Counted from the stretch's first letter, positions 1 through 9,800 are shown. The stretch is DNA of 49,561 nucleotides from Nostoc sp. ATCC 53789 (GCF_009873495.1 NZ_CP046711.1:1-49561), one strand, 5' to 3'. Notes: a model not told the origin generated them from the letters alone. A program made the numbers and translations.

Positions 1-610
1 GGTATCCTATCCCGACCCTCCTCCTAATATCAAAAATTCCTCAGTTATGAACATTACTTGCCCTCAATGTGGACACAAAGAAAATCCTCCTGGCACACAG
101 TATTGTGATGTTTGCGGTTATGAGTTTACCTCTGCACCTGTAGAGCAATTTCCGTTCTCAGAGCCATCTAAAATTGAACAGAGTCCACTACCTTTCTCTG
201 AGACACTTGCTACTAAAATTCAGGTTACAGAAGCACAGCCTAATTTCAATTCCCCTACTCCTGTAGCCAGCATGAACACTGCTAGGCTCATTACTAAACA
301 AGTAGGTTCACCTGCATCAGAATTTGTTCTTGAAGAAAGCAATATAATTGGAAAATTTGACCCCGATTCAGGCCCAGTTGAAATTGATTTAGAGGGTTTT
401 GCTGGAGCCGATTATATCTCTCGTAATCACGCAGAAATCTATCGAGAAGGAGGTCAATGGAAGATAAAAGACTTGGGATCTGAAAACGGTGTTTTCATCA
501 AACGGGTTAATCAATCTCGCTTTAGTCCGAGAATTACTACACCGGAAATACTAAATCCTGGAGATGAAGTAGCTTTTGCTAAAATTCGCTTCGTTTTTCA
601 AAGTCCGTAA
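1..610 (+). CDS. Zinc-ribbon/FHA adaptor, C-terminal part (gene starts at 49188 and crosses the window junction)
   Basis: This frame is open from base 2 and continues in phase from the ORF starting at 49188, with base 1 completing the split codon. The joined product is 327 residues. This part carries the end of the fifth SYPDPPPNI repeat, a second zinc ribbon (C145-x2-C148 and C160-x2-C163 in joined numbering) and a C-terminal FHA domain at about 216-327 with the phosphopeptide-loop motif S-R-N-H and G-S-x-N-G. FHA domains bind phosphothreonine, so it is probably a cytoplasmic adaptor reading the kinase encoded two genes downstream. An internal ATG at 47 could start a 187-aa form, but the in-frame repeat before it argues for the long form. 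The next gene begins 26 bp downstream in the same direction. Confidence 0.88.
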   Translation, partial: VSYPDPPPNIKNSSVMNITCPQCGHKENPPGTQYCDVCGYEFTSAPVEQFPFSEPSKIEQSPLPFSETLATKIQVTEAQPNFNSPTPVASMNTARLITKQVGSPASEFVLEESNIIGKFDPDSGPVEIDLEGFAGADYISRNHAEIYREGGQWKIKDLGSENGVFIKRVNQSRFSPRITTPEILNPGDEVAFAKIRFVFQSP

Positions 611-636
611 AGTGCTTACTACAAGCAATTATTTTT

Positions 637-2454
637 ATGACCCTTTCATCCACTGATTTTCCACCTATTCTAATTATCAAAGCCAACACCTGTTTTCAGA
701 TTGATAATTTTCGTTTGGAGGTAAACAATCATTTAGGCCAATTCGCAGATGTCCATTACTTTCAAGTCAATATCCATAGCCATGAAGCTGATAGTAACCT
801 CAATGATTTGACTCTAGGCAAACCAGGATTACTGCGCGTAGGTACTGTTGATGGTTGTCTCAACTTAGAAAGACAATTACGCCAAGTGATTGGAACTAAC
901 AAACTGGTTTCGGAGTTACTAATTTCCACAATTGATGACTGGGTATCTATTAATTTATTAGAACAAGAGCCAAAAGATGATTCTGTTAATTTAAAACAAG
1001 AATTGGCAACAGATATTGATCAACCTTTAGAATCAGAAGTTTCTCATTCCCAAACTTCCTCAGATTTAGATTCTGACTTGTCTTTGACTAAATTAGAGTA
1101 TTTAGAGGAAGAATTTTTCCAGCCGCAAGCAGTAGCACCTGAATATGAATCACCTAGCCCAAAAATTATACTCCTTAGCTATTTGCCAGAACCAGAGATA
1201 ACACTCTCGGCTTGGCTAGAACAAGATAATCCCCTGGAAATATCTCTATCATTAGCTATACAAGTGTGCCAGTTTTTTCAATATGTTTACCAACAAGGAT
1301 GGTGCTTCGTTCATATTAATCCAGCTTTTATCCAAGTAGGTACACCTATTCAGTTTTTTGATTTGGCAGGAATTGGCGTTGTTGGTAAAAAGCTCCAGTA
1401 TGGTTTAACAGGAGATTATTGTTCTTCAGAACTGGCATTAGGCTATCCTGTTGATCAGCAGATGAGTACATATATTATTGGTACTTTGCTCTATCAATCT
1501 CTTCATCATAAACTACCTAATATAGATGATAATTCTAAATTAGAAATTAAAAGTATTCCTCGAATTTACCAAATTATTAATATTTGCTTTGCATCCATTG
1601 GCGAAGGTTTCACATTATCACAATTACTAAGTCTTTTAAGAGAAACTAGACAATTATTCTCTAAGTTAAAAATAAAATGGAATGTAGCTAGTCGCTCAAC
1701 AGTAGGACTATCACTAAGTCGTTTAGAAAATGAAGATAGTTATGGTATTAAACAAGATTCTTCCAATCAATCAGAGGCGCTAATTTTAGCTGTCGTAGCA
1801 GATGGCATGGGAGGAATGGCTCAAGGTGAAGTAGCCAGTAAACTAGCTGTAAAAACAGTACTAGAAGAACCTGTATCTATTGGTTTAAACAGCGTCAAAT
1901 ACGGCGCTCAATGGTTAACAAATGCGATTCAAAAAGCTAATGACTGTGTAGTTAAAAATGTGCGAAATGGAGGAACTACATTAAGCCTAATTTTGGCTAT
2001 TGGACGAGAATTAATGATTGCTCATATAGGCGATAGCCGCATTTTTTTGTTGAGAAATGGTTATATATGTCAGTTAAGCGAAGATCACTCTCTAGTAGCC
2101 ATGCTACTCGCTAATGGTGAAATTACTTATAAAGAAAGTCAAGACCATCCAGAACGTAGTGTTTTACTAAGGTCTATTGGGACAAAACGGAATTTGAGTG
2201 ATGGCTATATCCAAGATTTAACTCGTTTTGGCTCAGATTTATCGATGGGGCTAGAAAATGGAGATATCTTACTAATTTGCTCAGACGGTGTTTGGGATTT
2301 AGTTTCTAGTCATGAGTTAGCAGAAATTTTTGTAAATAATGAAAACTTACAATCTCTTGTGAATGAGACCATTGACAAAGTGATTTCTAGAGGAGCAACT
2401 GATAATGCAACTATTCTTGCATTGCAATGTTCTATCGAAAAATACTACGAATAA
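637..2454 (+). CDS. PP2C-type Ser/Thr phosphatase fused to a degenerate kinase-like domain
   Basis: Product of 605 aa. Residues about 355-600 form a PP2C (PPM) phosphatase with all metal-binding signatures visible: E-N-E-D-S (about 366), D-G-M-G-G (389), G-D-S (465), S-D-G (549) and T-D-N (588). It should remove phosphate from Ser/Thr residues using Mn/Mg. Upstream, residues about 175-330 resemble a kinase C-lobe in which the catalytic loop reads H-I-N-P-A-F instead of H-R-D-x-K-x-x-N and the DFG position reads D-L-A-G, so this part is probably a pseudokinase. Residues 1-170 are unrecognised and acidic. The gene lies between the FHA adaptor (26-bp gap) and the kinase (42-bp gap), which fits an opposing phosphatase/kinase pair in one operon. 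Confidence 0.9.
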   Translation: MTLSSTDFPPILIIKANTCFQIDNFRLEVNNHLGQFADVHYFQVNIHSHEADSNLNDLTLGKPGLLRVGTVDGCLNLERQLRQVIGTNKLVSELLISTIDDWVSINLLEQEPKDDSVNLKQELATDIDQPLESEVSHSQTSSDLDSDLSLTKLEYLEEEFFQPQAVAPEYESPSPKIILLSYLPEPEITLSAWLEQDNPLEISLSLAIQVCQFFQYVYQQGWCFVHINPAFIQVGTPIQFFDLAGIGVVGKKLQYGLTGDYCSSELALGYPVDQQMSTYIIGTLLYQSLHHKLPNIDDNSKLEIKSIPRIYQIINICFASIGEGFTLSQLLSLLRETRQLFSKLKIKWNVASRSTVGLSLSRLENEDSYGIKQDSSNQSEALILAVVADGMGGMAQGEVASKLAVKTVLEEPVSIGLNSVKYGAQWLTNAIQKANDCVVKNVRNGGTTLSLILAIGRELMIAHIGDSRIFLLRNGYICQLSEDHSLVAMLLANGEITYKESQDHPERSVLLRSIGTKRNLSDGYIQDLTRFGSDLSMGLENGDILLICSDGVWDLVSSHELAEIFVNNENLQSLVNETIDKVISRGATDNATILALQCSIEKYYE

Positions 2455-2496
2455 TTTTAAGCAATTATTTTGTTTTAAAATATCGATGAAATTCAA

Positions 2497-4641
2497 ATGA
2501 TATCTATTTTTTGTTCTTATTGTTCTTACCCCAACCCACATAGTCAATTAAACTGCTTGAGTTGTGGTGCATTACTATCCTTTGATGAAGTTGACCCCAA
2601 CCATTTATTTACTGGAACATTTCTTAAACAAGGACAGTATAAAATAGAAAAAACTTTAGGTCAAGGGGGATTTGCCATTACATATAAAGTAATTGATTTA
2701 AATAATAATTCTAGAGTTGTTGCTATTAAAGAACTGTGGCCTGAGAGGGCTGGTAGAGAAGGTTCAAATGTAAGATGGCCGTATACAATACCTCCAAACG
2801 AACGTCAGGTACAAATAAAAAAGTTTAAAGAAGAAGCTCAAAGACTTCTAGATTTAGTTAAGTTTAATCACCCCAGTATTGTTAAGGTATATGAATATTT
2901 TGAAGAAAATAATACTGTCTATATAGTAATGGAATTTATTGACGGTAAAACTTTGTTTAAAATACTAAAAGAAGAAGGAGTTTTACCAGAAAAACGTGTA
3001 AAAAAATATTTTTTGCAATTAGCATATGCCCTCAAAATAATTCATGGCAACGACATACTACACAGAGATATTAAGCCAGATAACATTATTATCAATCACC
3101 AAGACCGAGCAATCTTAATAGACTTTGGTGCTGCTAGAGATTTTTTATCAGGGAGAAGCAAAAACATGACCCAAATTCTGACTCCCGGATATGCCCCTCC
3201 AGAACAATATTCCCCTAGAGCTATCCGTTATCCTAGCGCAGATATTTATTCTTTGTGTGCTTCAATGTATGAGTTACTCACTGGTGAACTTCCTGCGAAC
3301 GCTTCAGACAGGACGAGTTCTAAAACATCAACTCCTACTGGTACTGATTCCCTAATTCTTCCTCGACAGTTATCTTCCCATATCAGTTCGTTAATGGAAA
3401 AAATTATTTTAACTGGTATGAAGCTAAAAGCTGAGGAGCGATTTAAAGATGCAGACCACTTAATTGAAGCATTCAATGGAAATTTTATGTCTCCCTTGTT
3501 CATTAAGGCGAGGGAGTTAGTTAAAAATGGGAAATTAGCAGAAGCTGTTCAACTTTATGAGCGTTGTCTGCTGGAAGAACCTGATAATAGCAAAGCTGCT
3601 GTAGAAAATGCTTTAATCTTAACTTATTTAGTTAATCCACAAGCTGAAAATGCTGTATATCAAGCAATTAAACTTCAACCTAATGATGGCAGACTGTATG
3701 GGGCTTTAGGGTTGTTGTATTGTCGTCAATCTAACTGGCAAGAAGCTATTAAACAGTTACAAAAGGGAGTAAATTTAGCTCCTCATGAGTCTTGGATTTG
3801 GGCTAATTTAGGATGGGCGTTAGCAAAGTGTGGTAGTTTGCAAAAATCTTTAGTAGCAGTAGATAAAGCACTGGGACTTGATAAAAACTCAACTTTTGCA
3901 TTGGCTTTAAAAGTCTGGATTTTTGTCAATCAACAGCAATGGAACTCTGCTATTACCCTTGCAAAACAAGCTATCTGGAATTCTCAACAAGCTAATTCTC
4001 AAAATATCGGTAATTTACAAACATGGATATATCCTTGCTTAATAGTTGCCTTGGATAGAGTACCAAATAAGTCTGTCATTGAACTGGAGAAATGCTTGCA
4101 TGAGTATATAAATCAAGTACCTGATAGTGCTTTTATATACGGTTTTAATGGTTATTTACAAGCTCAACAGGGTCAGTGGGCTAATGCTATAGCTGAGTTT
4201 AATTTAGGAGTAGCTAAATCAAAGGTTCCTTTTTGGATATTGTTGAATTTAGGAATTTCTTATGAAAATGAGAAAAACTTGCAGACAGCTATTCAAGTTT
4301 ACAAAAGCTGTCATCATTTGCAATCAAAAGATTTCTTTGTCCTCTTTCGTTTGGGGACAATACTAGGTCAAGAGGCTCAAAGGTTAGATAAGCAGGAGCT
4401 TTGGTTGGAAGCTCGTTCATATCTGGAACTAGCTGTGCAATTAAAACCTGATTATGCAGAAGTTTATCACAATCTAGGCTGGGTTTTGCATCACATTAGA
4501 AATAACAATGGCTTGATTGATAATCCTGCCAAAATATTGGCTACATATCGGCAAGCAGTCCAACTTTATGAGCAACAGAATAAATCTGCATTAGCACAAC
4601 AAATTAGACAAGCCTTTCAAGTTCTAGGAGTTCAATTATAG
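2497..4641 (+). CDS. Ser/Thr protein kinase with N-terminal zinc ribbon and C-terminal TPR repeats
   Basis: Product of 714 aa. A zinc ribbon opens the protein (C-x2-C, then C-x2-C within residues 6-25). The kinase domain covers about 48-325: glycine loop G-Q-G-G-F at 55, A-I-K lysine at about 78, catalytic loop H-R-D-I-K-P-D-N at 189, D-F-G at 209, and T-P-G-Y-A-P-P-E in the activation segment. All catalytic residues are present, so an active Hanks-type kinase is expected. From about 335 to the end there are tetratricopeptide repeats, probably a partner-binding scaffold. No membrane segment is visible. It is the last gene of the + strand train and ends facing the penicillin-binding protein gene. 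The zinc-ribbon/kinase pairing is typical of TerY-P-like triads. Confidence 0.93.
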   Translation: MISIFCSYCSYPNPHSQLNCLSCGALLSFDEVDPNHLFTGTFLKQGQYKIEKTLGQGGFAITYKVIDLNNNSRVVAIKELWPERAGREGSNVRWPYTIPPNERQVQIKKFKEEAQRLLDLVKFNHPSIVKVYEYFEENNTVYIVMEFIDGKTLFKILKEEGVLPEKRVKKYFLQLAYALKIIHGNDILHRDIKPDNIIINHQDRAILIDFGAARDFLSGRSKNMTQILTPGYAPPEQYSPRAIRYPSADIYSLCASMYELLTGELPANASDRTSSKTSTPTGTDSLILPRQLSSHISSLMEKIILTGMKLKAEERFKDADHLIEAFNGNFMSPLFIKARELVKNGKLAEAVQLYERCLLEEPDNSKAAVENALILTYLVNPQAENAVYQAIKLQPNDGRLYGALGLLYCRQSNWQEAIKQLQKGVNLAPHESWIWANLGWALAKCGSLQKSLVAVDKALGLDKNSTFALALKVWIFVNQQQWNSAITLAKQAIWNSQQANSQNIGNLQTWIYPCLIVALDRVPNKSVIELEKCLHEYINQVPDSAFIYGFNGYLQAQQGQWANAIAEFNLGVAKSKVPFWILLNLGISYENEKNLQTAIQVYKSCHHLQSKDFFVLFRLGTILGQEAQRLDKQELWLEARSYLELAVQLKPDYAEVYHNLGWVLHHIRNNNGLIDNPAKILATYRQAVQLYEQQNKSALAQQIRQAFQVLGVQL

Positions 4642-4959
4642 AGGTTGTGTTAAAATTGGGTAAATAAATTACATAGATATCCCTCTTCTGTCACTATCCG
4701 AAAACACTTGCCTTTTCTAAAATATAGAGCTTTTGTATAGCAAGCGATTGCGCGATTATTTTCTAATAACAAATACAAGACCTATTTTTTTATAATAGTA
4801 TAGCTTGTATTGATTGCCTCATGAGGCTTCTAGCGATCGCCCTCCCGGATACTTCAAAACCAGTCATAAACCTCGATTCTGAAGGAAGCGATCGCTCCCT
4901 TCAGCATAAGATAAGAATTACCTACATTTTCACATTACCAGATTCCTATATTAGAGACT
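4642..4959. other. Convergent intergenic region with HIP1-centred palindrome
   Basis: No gene is visible in these 318 bases between the convergent kinase and penicillin-binding protein genes. It contains two HIP1 octamers GCGATCGC (4833-4840 and 4888-4895), a repeat common in cyanobacterial genomes. The second is the centre of a 26-bp near-perfect inverted repeat (4879-4904) with one mismatched pair. That hairpin may act as a shared terminator, but it has no T-run on either side. Confidence 0.5.
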
Positions 4960-7308
4960 TTAGGGAATAAATCTACTCATATAGTCTCTCCAAACTTGAG
5001 CAGCTAAAGTACTAGTACCACTAGTAGGGGTGTTTTCATCATTGCCTAACCAAACCCCTGTAACAAATTGATTAGGCATATAGCCAACAAACCAAAGGTC
5101 TCTTGCACGATTAGTTGTGCCAGTTTTACCTGCTACTTGTACTCCAGGGAGATTAGCTTTGTTTCCTGTACCGTCTTTTCTTTCCACCACACCTGTAAGG
5201 AGTCTAGTCATTGTTCTTGCTACTTCTGGCTTGAGTACACGACTTTCTGTTTCTGTATTATCAGAATAAATTACTCGACAAGTGCTGACATTTTGAATAT
5301 CTTTACAGCTACTGCTATCAAAGATACGTTTAATGGCGTGAGGACGAGTTTTTATTCCCTCATTTGCCAGTACTGCATAGGCTCCAGTTAGCTCTAATAA
5401 ATTTACTTCACTATGACCTAAAATCAATCGAGGAACAGCCTTTTCTTTCCCCTGAATATTTACCCTGAGTTTAGATTTAATGCCCATTTTCGTGGCAGTT
5501 GTGACCACATTATCAAGTCCAACATCTTTAGCTATTCGCAAAGCAATTACATTCTCTGATAGTGCTATGCTGTCATACATATCTAAGCTCTTTTTGTTAG
5601 TGTGTTCGCAAGGTTTAAATGGTTCCTGCTCTCCTTCCCAATCTAGTTTGTCACAAGAGTAAGTTTTTTCTGGTCGTATCCCCTGCTCAAGTGCAGTAGT
5701 ATAGGCAAATACCTTGAAAGTTGAGCCTGGTTGCCGTTGGGCTTGTGTTACTAGGTTAAATTGCCTCCTTTGATAATCTACTCCACCTACTAGAGCTAGA
5801 ATTCTACCGGTCTTAGGGTCGATAGTAGTGATTGCTCCTTGGGAAAACCCTTTAGAAATACCCTCTGTATCAATTATCTTTGCCAAGGCTCTCTCTGCCT
5901 GCTTTTGCATTTCTAGACTGAGACTGGTTTGAATGAAAAAATTACCTCGTTTAGCTCCCTCTCCTAGTAAAATTTGCAGTTCTTGATTTACACGGTCTGC
6001 AAAATAAGGAGCAATTCTAGTGTTCACATATTGACAGAATGAGGGAGCAGCTTGAATAGGATAAATCTTCGCTAAGTCGGCTTGCTCAGATGTAATTTTT
6101 TTGCTGGCTAGTAATAGATTAATAACTCTATTGCGTCTGTCTACTAACTCTTTATGACTGGCATCACTTCTATTTCTGCACAAATCAAAGCCATTGGGAG
6201 CAGGTAACATTGCTACTAAAGTGGCAATTTCAGATAGCTCTAATTTATTAACAGATTTGCCGAAATAAACTTTAGCAGCATCTTTAAAACCAAATACATT
6301 TTCACCCAAATATATATTGTCTAAATAATATAGCAAAATCACATCTTTGCTATATTGTGTTTCTAACTTCAAAGCAATTCCGGCTTCCTTAATCTTCCTC
6401 AATAAATTAAGTTGTTGTCCTCCTACATAAGAGTCGAATAAAGTACGAGCAAGTTGTTGACTTAAGGTACTAGCACCTTCACTAAACTTGTTTCTTTTAA
6501 AATTAATGAATATAGCCCTAGTAACACCCAGGATATCAATACCTTGATGCCAATAATAACGACTATCTTCTGAAGCGATTACAGCCTGGGACAAAAAAGC
6601 TGGAAATTCCGATAAATTCTTTGCTTCTTTGTAAACAAGATTACTCCGTTTGTACAGGGGAGTAAAATTACTAGCGTAGATAATTGAGGGTTTACGTTCA
6701 AGTATTGGTAAGGGGTTGACTGGAGGACAGATTACCCATGCCAATCCGCTCAAAACGAGAAACAGAATAGGTATAAAAAGGATAGCATAACCGCTACAAA
6801 TAGCGGCACTGATATGTAAAGGAGGTGGGTTGAGAAACTTGATGCGGACAGAATTTGCGAACTCTGGCTTTCCTAAAGTCAAGACATCGCCATGCGTTAA
6901 GACAAATTCTCTGTCAATTTTTTTATTGCCCTGATATATGCCGTGTTGTGAACGCCTGTCCTGAATTACAAAGGGTTTATTTGGTAGAGAATTCTTGCGT
7001 TCTATGGAAAGGTGTTCTTTACTTACCAGGGGATTATCTACAATAATATCGGATACTCGGCGATCGCGACCAAGTATAAATCTATCGTGCAACAGGGGAT
7101 ATTCTTTTTCTTTTCCAGCAACCGGATTTCGCACTAGAAGTTTAGGTACTCTTGCAAATCGCTTCAGTTGAGGAAAGGTTTCAACAAGAGTTGTTACTAT
7201 TTGTGAGATATTACTCCCTATAGTTCGAGATGTCTGCTGTATTGGAGGAGAAAGTCGAGAGTCAATCCACGTAAACAAGGCTTTCACTAACTCAGCAAAT
7301 AAAGCCAC
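4960..7308 (-). CDS. Class A penicillin-binding protein with N-terminal FHA domain
   Basis: Product of 782 aa. After a cytoplasmic leader comes an FHA domain (about 57-155, with G-R-D and S-x-x-H), one transmembrane segment (about 166-192), a GT51 glycosyltransferase domain (E-D-S-R-Y-Y-W-H-Q-G at about 245) and a transpeptidase domain with S-T-F-K (about 528), S-E-N (about 584) and K-T-G-T (728). It should polymerise and cross-link peptidoglycan outside the membrane while its cytoplasmic FHA domain reads a phosphorylated partner. All catalytic motifs are intact. It lies convergent with the kinase operon, so it could be an output of that kinase. FHA-PBP fusions occur on cyanobacterial chromosomes; finding one beside a plasmid kinase, phosphatase and FHA adaptor is less usual. 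Confidence 0.93.
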   Translation of the reverse strand: MALFAELVKALFTWIDSRLSPPIQQTSRTIGSNISQIVTTLVETFPQLKRFARVPKLLVRNPVAGKEKEYPLLHDRFILGRDRRVSDIIVDNPLVSKEHLSIERKNSLPNKPFVIQDRRSQHGIYQGNKKIDREFVLTHGDVLTLGKPEFANSVRIKFLNPPPLHISAAICSGYAILFIPILFLVLSGLAWVICPPVNPLPILERKPSIIYASNFTPLYKRSNLVYKEAKNLSEFPAFLSQAVIASEDSRYYWHQGIDILGVTRAIFINFKRNKFSEGASTLSQQLARTLFDSYVGGQQLNLLRKIKEAGIALKLETQYSKDVILLYYLDNIYLGENVFGFKDAAKVYFGKSVNKLELSEIATLVAMLPAPNGFDLCRNRSDASHKELVDRRNRVINLLLASKKITSEQADLAKIYPIQAAPSFCQYVNTRIAPYFADRVNQELQILLGEGAKRGNFFIQTSLSLEMQKQAERALAKIIDTEGISKGFSQGAITTIDPKTGRILALVGGVDYQRRQFNLVTQAQRQPGSTFKVFAYTTALEQGIRPEKTYSCDKLDWEGEQEPFKPCEHTNKKSLDMYDSIALSENVIALRIAKDVGLDNVVTTATKMGIKSKLRVNIQGKEKAVPRLILGHSEVNLLELTGAYAVLANEGIKTRPHAIKRIFDSSSCKDIQNVSTCRVIYSDNTETESRVLKPEVARTMTRLLTGVVERKDGTGNKANLPGVQVAGKTGTTNRARDLWFVGYMPNQFVTGVWLGNDENTPTSGTSTLAAQVWRDYMSRFIP

Positions 7309-7679
7309 ATTCCCCTCCTTTATCTGTTCTGTTACATCATTTAATTACTATACTTTTGCAGAAATTGGCCTGAAACCAGCAAGCACTTCAGTGATAAAAA
7401 AGATTCAAACCACACTTTCCATGTATTACACGGGGAGGCCCTTGATCCGCGTTGATATCATCATTGATATCAATTTCTCCTAAATCTGGTATTGCATCCA
7501 GCTTTCATGGTGCATTTCTCCACCGGATGAAGGGAATTAAGTAAAACTTATGAATCAACGAGAGAATCAGGATTGTGGGCGGAGCGATTGATAAGCCTGG
7601 GTAAAGTGTGTGAAGTCGTTCACGAAACAATCACCTTTCCAGCGACAATAGAGTGTAATAGTAGCTTTCTACTCATAAC
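7309..7679. other. Divergent promoter region with paired TGATATCA palindromes
   Basis: These 371 bases separate the divergent penicillin-binding protein and recombinase genes. At 7451-7473 there are two copies of the palindrome TGATATCA, separated by a few bases and centred 12 bp apart. The arrangement could be an operator or a recombination core for the adjacent tyrosine recombinase. No clear sigma-70 boxes stand out and nothing else was recognised. Confidence 0.4.
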
Positions 7680-8552
7680 ATGCCTGTTGCTGAAATGAAG
7701 ACGCTGACTGAGTTGGTGGAAGAGTGGTTGGACGTGCATCACGGTAAAACAAGGGCTTCGTATCACAATACCATTCGCAAGTTCCTAACTTTTACCTGTG
7801 TAGACGCGATCGCTGACATCCAGATCCGTCATGTTCGGGATTGGTTAGATTTCCTGCAAGAGGCAGACACGACCAAGGTAAAGCATCTCAACATCCTTAA
7901 GGCGTTCTTTTCCTATGTGACCAGTTTGGAGAAACCGCCTCTGACTCGCAGTCCTATCCCCAAACAGTTCAAGCTGCCCAAGCCGAAAGATACCTTGGTT
8001 GAGCGTATTCTTACGCCGTCAGATGTGGATGCGATGATTGCGGCGACGACTGACAAGCGCAATCGGTTAATTTTAAAGACTTTGTATTTAACTGGGATTC
8101 GGGTGTCTGAGTTGTGCGGGTTACGTTGGAAAGATGCGATCACTTCTCGCGGTGGCGGTGGGCAGATTAATGTTTACGGCAAGGGGGGGCGCACTCGTAG
8201 AGTCCACGTTCCCCAGTCGCTATGGGTGGAATTAATGTCACTGCGCTCTGAAGCGTTGAAGGATGCACCTGTGTTTGCCAGTGCGACAGGTAGACCCTTG
8301 GCCCCTTCCCATATTGACCGAGTGGTGAAAAGGGCGGCGAGGGCAGCAGAATTAGAGAATGCTATGAATGTTTCAGCGCACTGGTTTAGGCACAGTCATG
8401 CTACCCACGCATTAGATGAAGGTGTTCCGGTGCATTTGGTTCAGGCTACTCTTGGGCATACAAGTTTAGATACAACGAGTAAATATCTGCACGTTAGCCC
8501 TGATAGGAGTTCTGGAGAGGTTTTAGTTAAGCGATGGTCTGAGCCATTTTAA
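7680..8552 (+). CDS. Tyrosine recombinase (XerC/XerD-like)
   Basis: Product of 290 aa, a normal length for Xer-type recombinases. It has an N-terminal SAM-like core-binding domain (about 8-90) and a C-terminal catalytic domain. The conserved residues are visible: R in T-G-I-R-V-S-E-L (about 141), a lysine in the beta-hairpin G-K-G-G-R, H-W-F-R-H (about 234-238), L-G-H-T-S (about 260) and the nucleophile Y in S-K-Y-L-H-V (about 269). It should cut and rejoin DNA at specific sites, probably resolving plasmid multimers or moving a cassette. The target is not known; paired palindromes about 200 bp upstream are candidates. It is monocistronic by position. Confidence 0.93.
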   Translation: MPVAEMKTLTELVEEWLDVHHGKTRASYHNTIRKFLTFTCVDAIADIQIRHVRDWLDFLQEADTTKVKHLNILKAFFSYVTSLEKPPLTRSPIPKQFKLPKPKDTLVERILTPSDVDAMIAATTDKRNRLILKTLYLTGIRVSELCGLRWKDAITSRGGGGQINVYGKGGRTRRVHVPQSLWVELMSLRSEALKDAPVFASATGRPLAPSHIDRVVKRAARAAELENAMNVSAHWFRHSHATHALDEGVPVHLVQATLGHTSLDTTSKYLHVSPDRSSGEVLVKRWSEPF

Positions 8553-8823
8553 TTAGCAATTGCCCTTAAACCTAATATCTCTAATTCTTTAGTTGCTACC
8601 CATAATCTTCTGTAAAAGCCTCTTGGGGTAGAGATTGTGCTAATTCATCTAGCCTAATTGTTTTTTGAATATTTTCTTTCTAATTGACAATGACTTATTT
8701 TTTATTCTTTAGTTTTGTTTAAGTCATGTAAATGCTGGGTTTCATTATTTTTCAGGGACAACTAGCTATTTTTTGTTTATAGTACCGATCCTAATGAAAT
8801 AGTGAATCTTCTAAAATCGCTTT

Positions 8824-9594
8824 TTAATCAGCAATATTTAACTTTATATCTTTTATGCCTGAGGCTAAACTCGACTTGAAAAAATCCTCGATAGGAATAC
8901 CCCAGTTGTTAGCAAAATCATCATTCAATTCATTACAAGCCTCAAAATTGTATAAAGTACCCTTATAGTGACCTGGTTTTCCATGAATAGCTACCACATT
9001 GCCAGTGTCATTGAACACAGGAGCACCACTCATTCCCCTAATAGTTATATTAGTATATTTTACTTTGTAGCCTTCTTTAATATCTTTCTTGTTATATTCT
9101 TCCAGCTTTGAGCCTTTTGGTAACGCACTAATATATGAAACTATTTCAGAAACTTTACCTTTGTTAAATTCATACTTTGGGGTTGAACAATCTCTCCATC
9201 CAGATATATAAACGGACGAATCTTTCTTCAATGCTTTGGATAGAGTAGCGGTTTTATAAGTTCTGCCATTAGCATTAAACTCTACAATTGCCAGGTCGAG
9301 GTTTTGGTCTGGTTTCACTTTTTTATATTCGATTAAATATTCTATTCCATCAAAAGTTTTAAGCGTGTATTTATCATCAATAGGTCCTGGGGGTATACCA
9401 ACAACGTGACGAGACGTTAGTACATAGTATTTATTACCTTTTTGAGCAATAATTACCCCAGTGCCAGTGCCTCTGGCGTTGATAAATACCGTTGTATCTA
9501 CAGCTATCTTTTTTATTCGTTCAGGAAAGTTGCTGCATCCTGATATACTCAATAATAAAGTCACATAACTAACAATTATTCTTAGATTTAACAT
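8824..9594 (-). CDS. Trypsin-like serine protease, predicted lipoprotein
   Basis: Product of 256 aa. The N-terminus is hydrophobic and ends in L-S-I-S-G-C20, a good lipobox, so it is probably anchored in a membrane facing out of the cytoplasm. The trypsin-like catalytic triad is visible as H63 (T-S-R-H-V-V-G), D100 (N-L-D-L-A-I) and S189 (G-M-S-G-A-P-V). The active-site motif is a variant of the usual G-x-S-G-G-P. There is no PDZ domain, so it is not DegP-like. A second protease and a COP23 gene lie upstream in the same direction, 206 bp away. The substrate is unknown. Confidence 0.85.
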   Translation of the reverse strand: MLNLRIIVSYVTLLLSISGCSNFPERIKKIAVDTTVFINARGTGTGVIIAQKGNKYYVLTSRHVVGIPPGPIDDKYTLKTFDGIEYLIEYKKVKPDQNLDLAIVEFNANGRTYKTATLSKALKKDSSVYISGWRDCSTPKYEFNKGKVSEIVSYISALPKGSKLEEYNKKDIKEGYKVKYTNITIRGMSGAPVFNDTGNVVAIHGKPGHYKGTLYNFEACNELNDDFANNWGIPIEDFFKSSLASGIKDIKLNIAD

Positions 9595-9800
9595 ATAAAA
9601 AATGCTGTGTTATCTTTAGTGAAACAGATAATAAATTTGCTAGTTTTTTTTAATTTATTGATCTTTTTCATAATTAATTAGTCTAAATAATTTGTTAATG
9701 TAATTAAGCTTTTCTTCTTGAATTGAAAATTTTGCATTTATTTTGTCTTTGTATTTATAGCTTAAAACTCATTTTTCCTCTTTTTTTAATTAGATTTTAT

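Noticed and set aside
47..610. Independent 187-aa zinc-ribbon/FHA gene starting at 47
   Set aside because: The frame is open upstream with the same 18-residue repeat as the end of the window, so a longer joined gene is more likely; an internal start is still possible.
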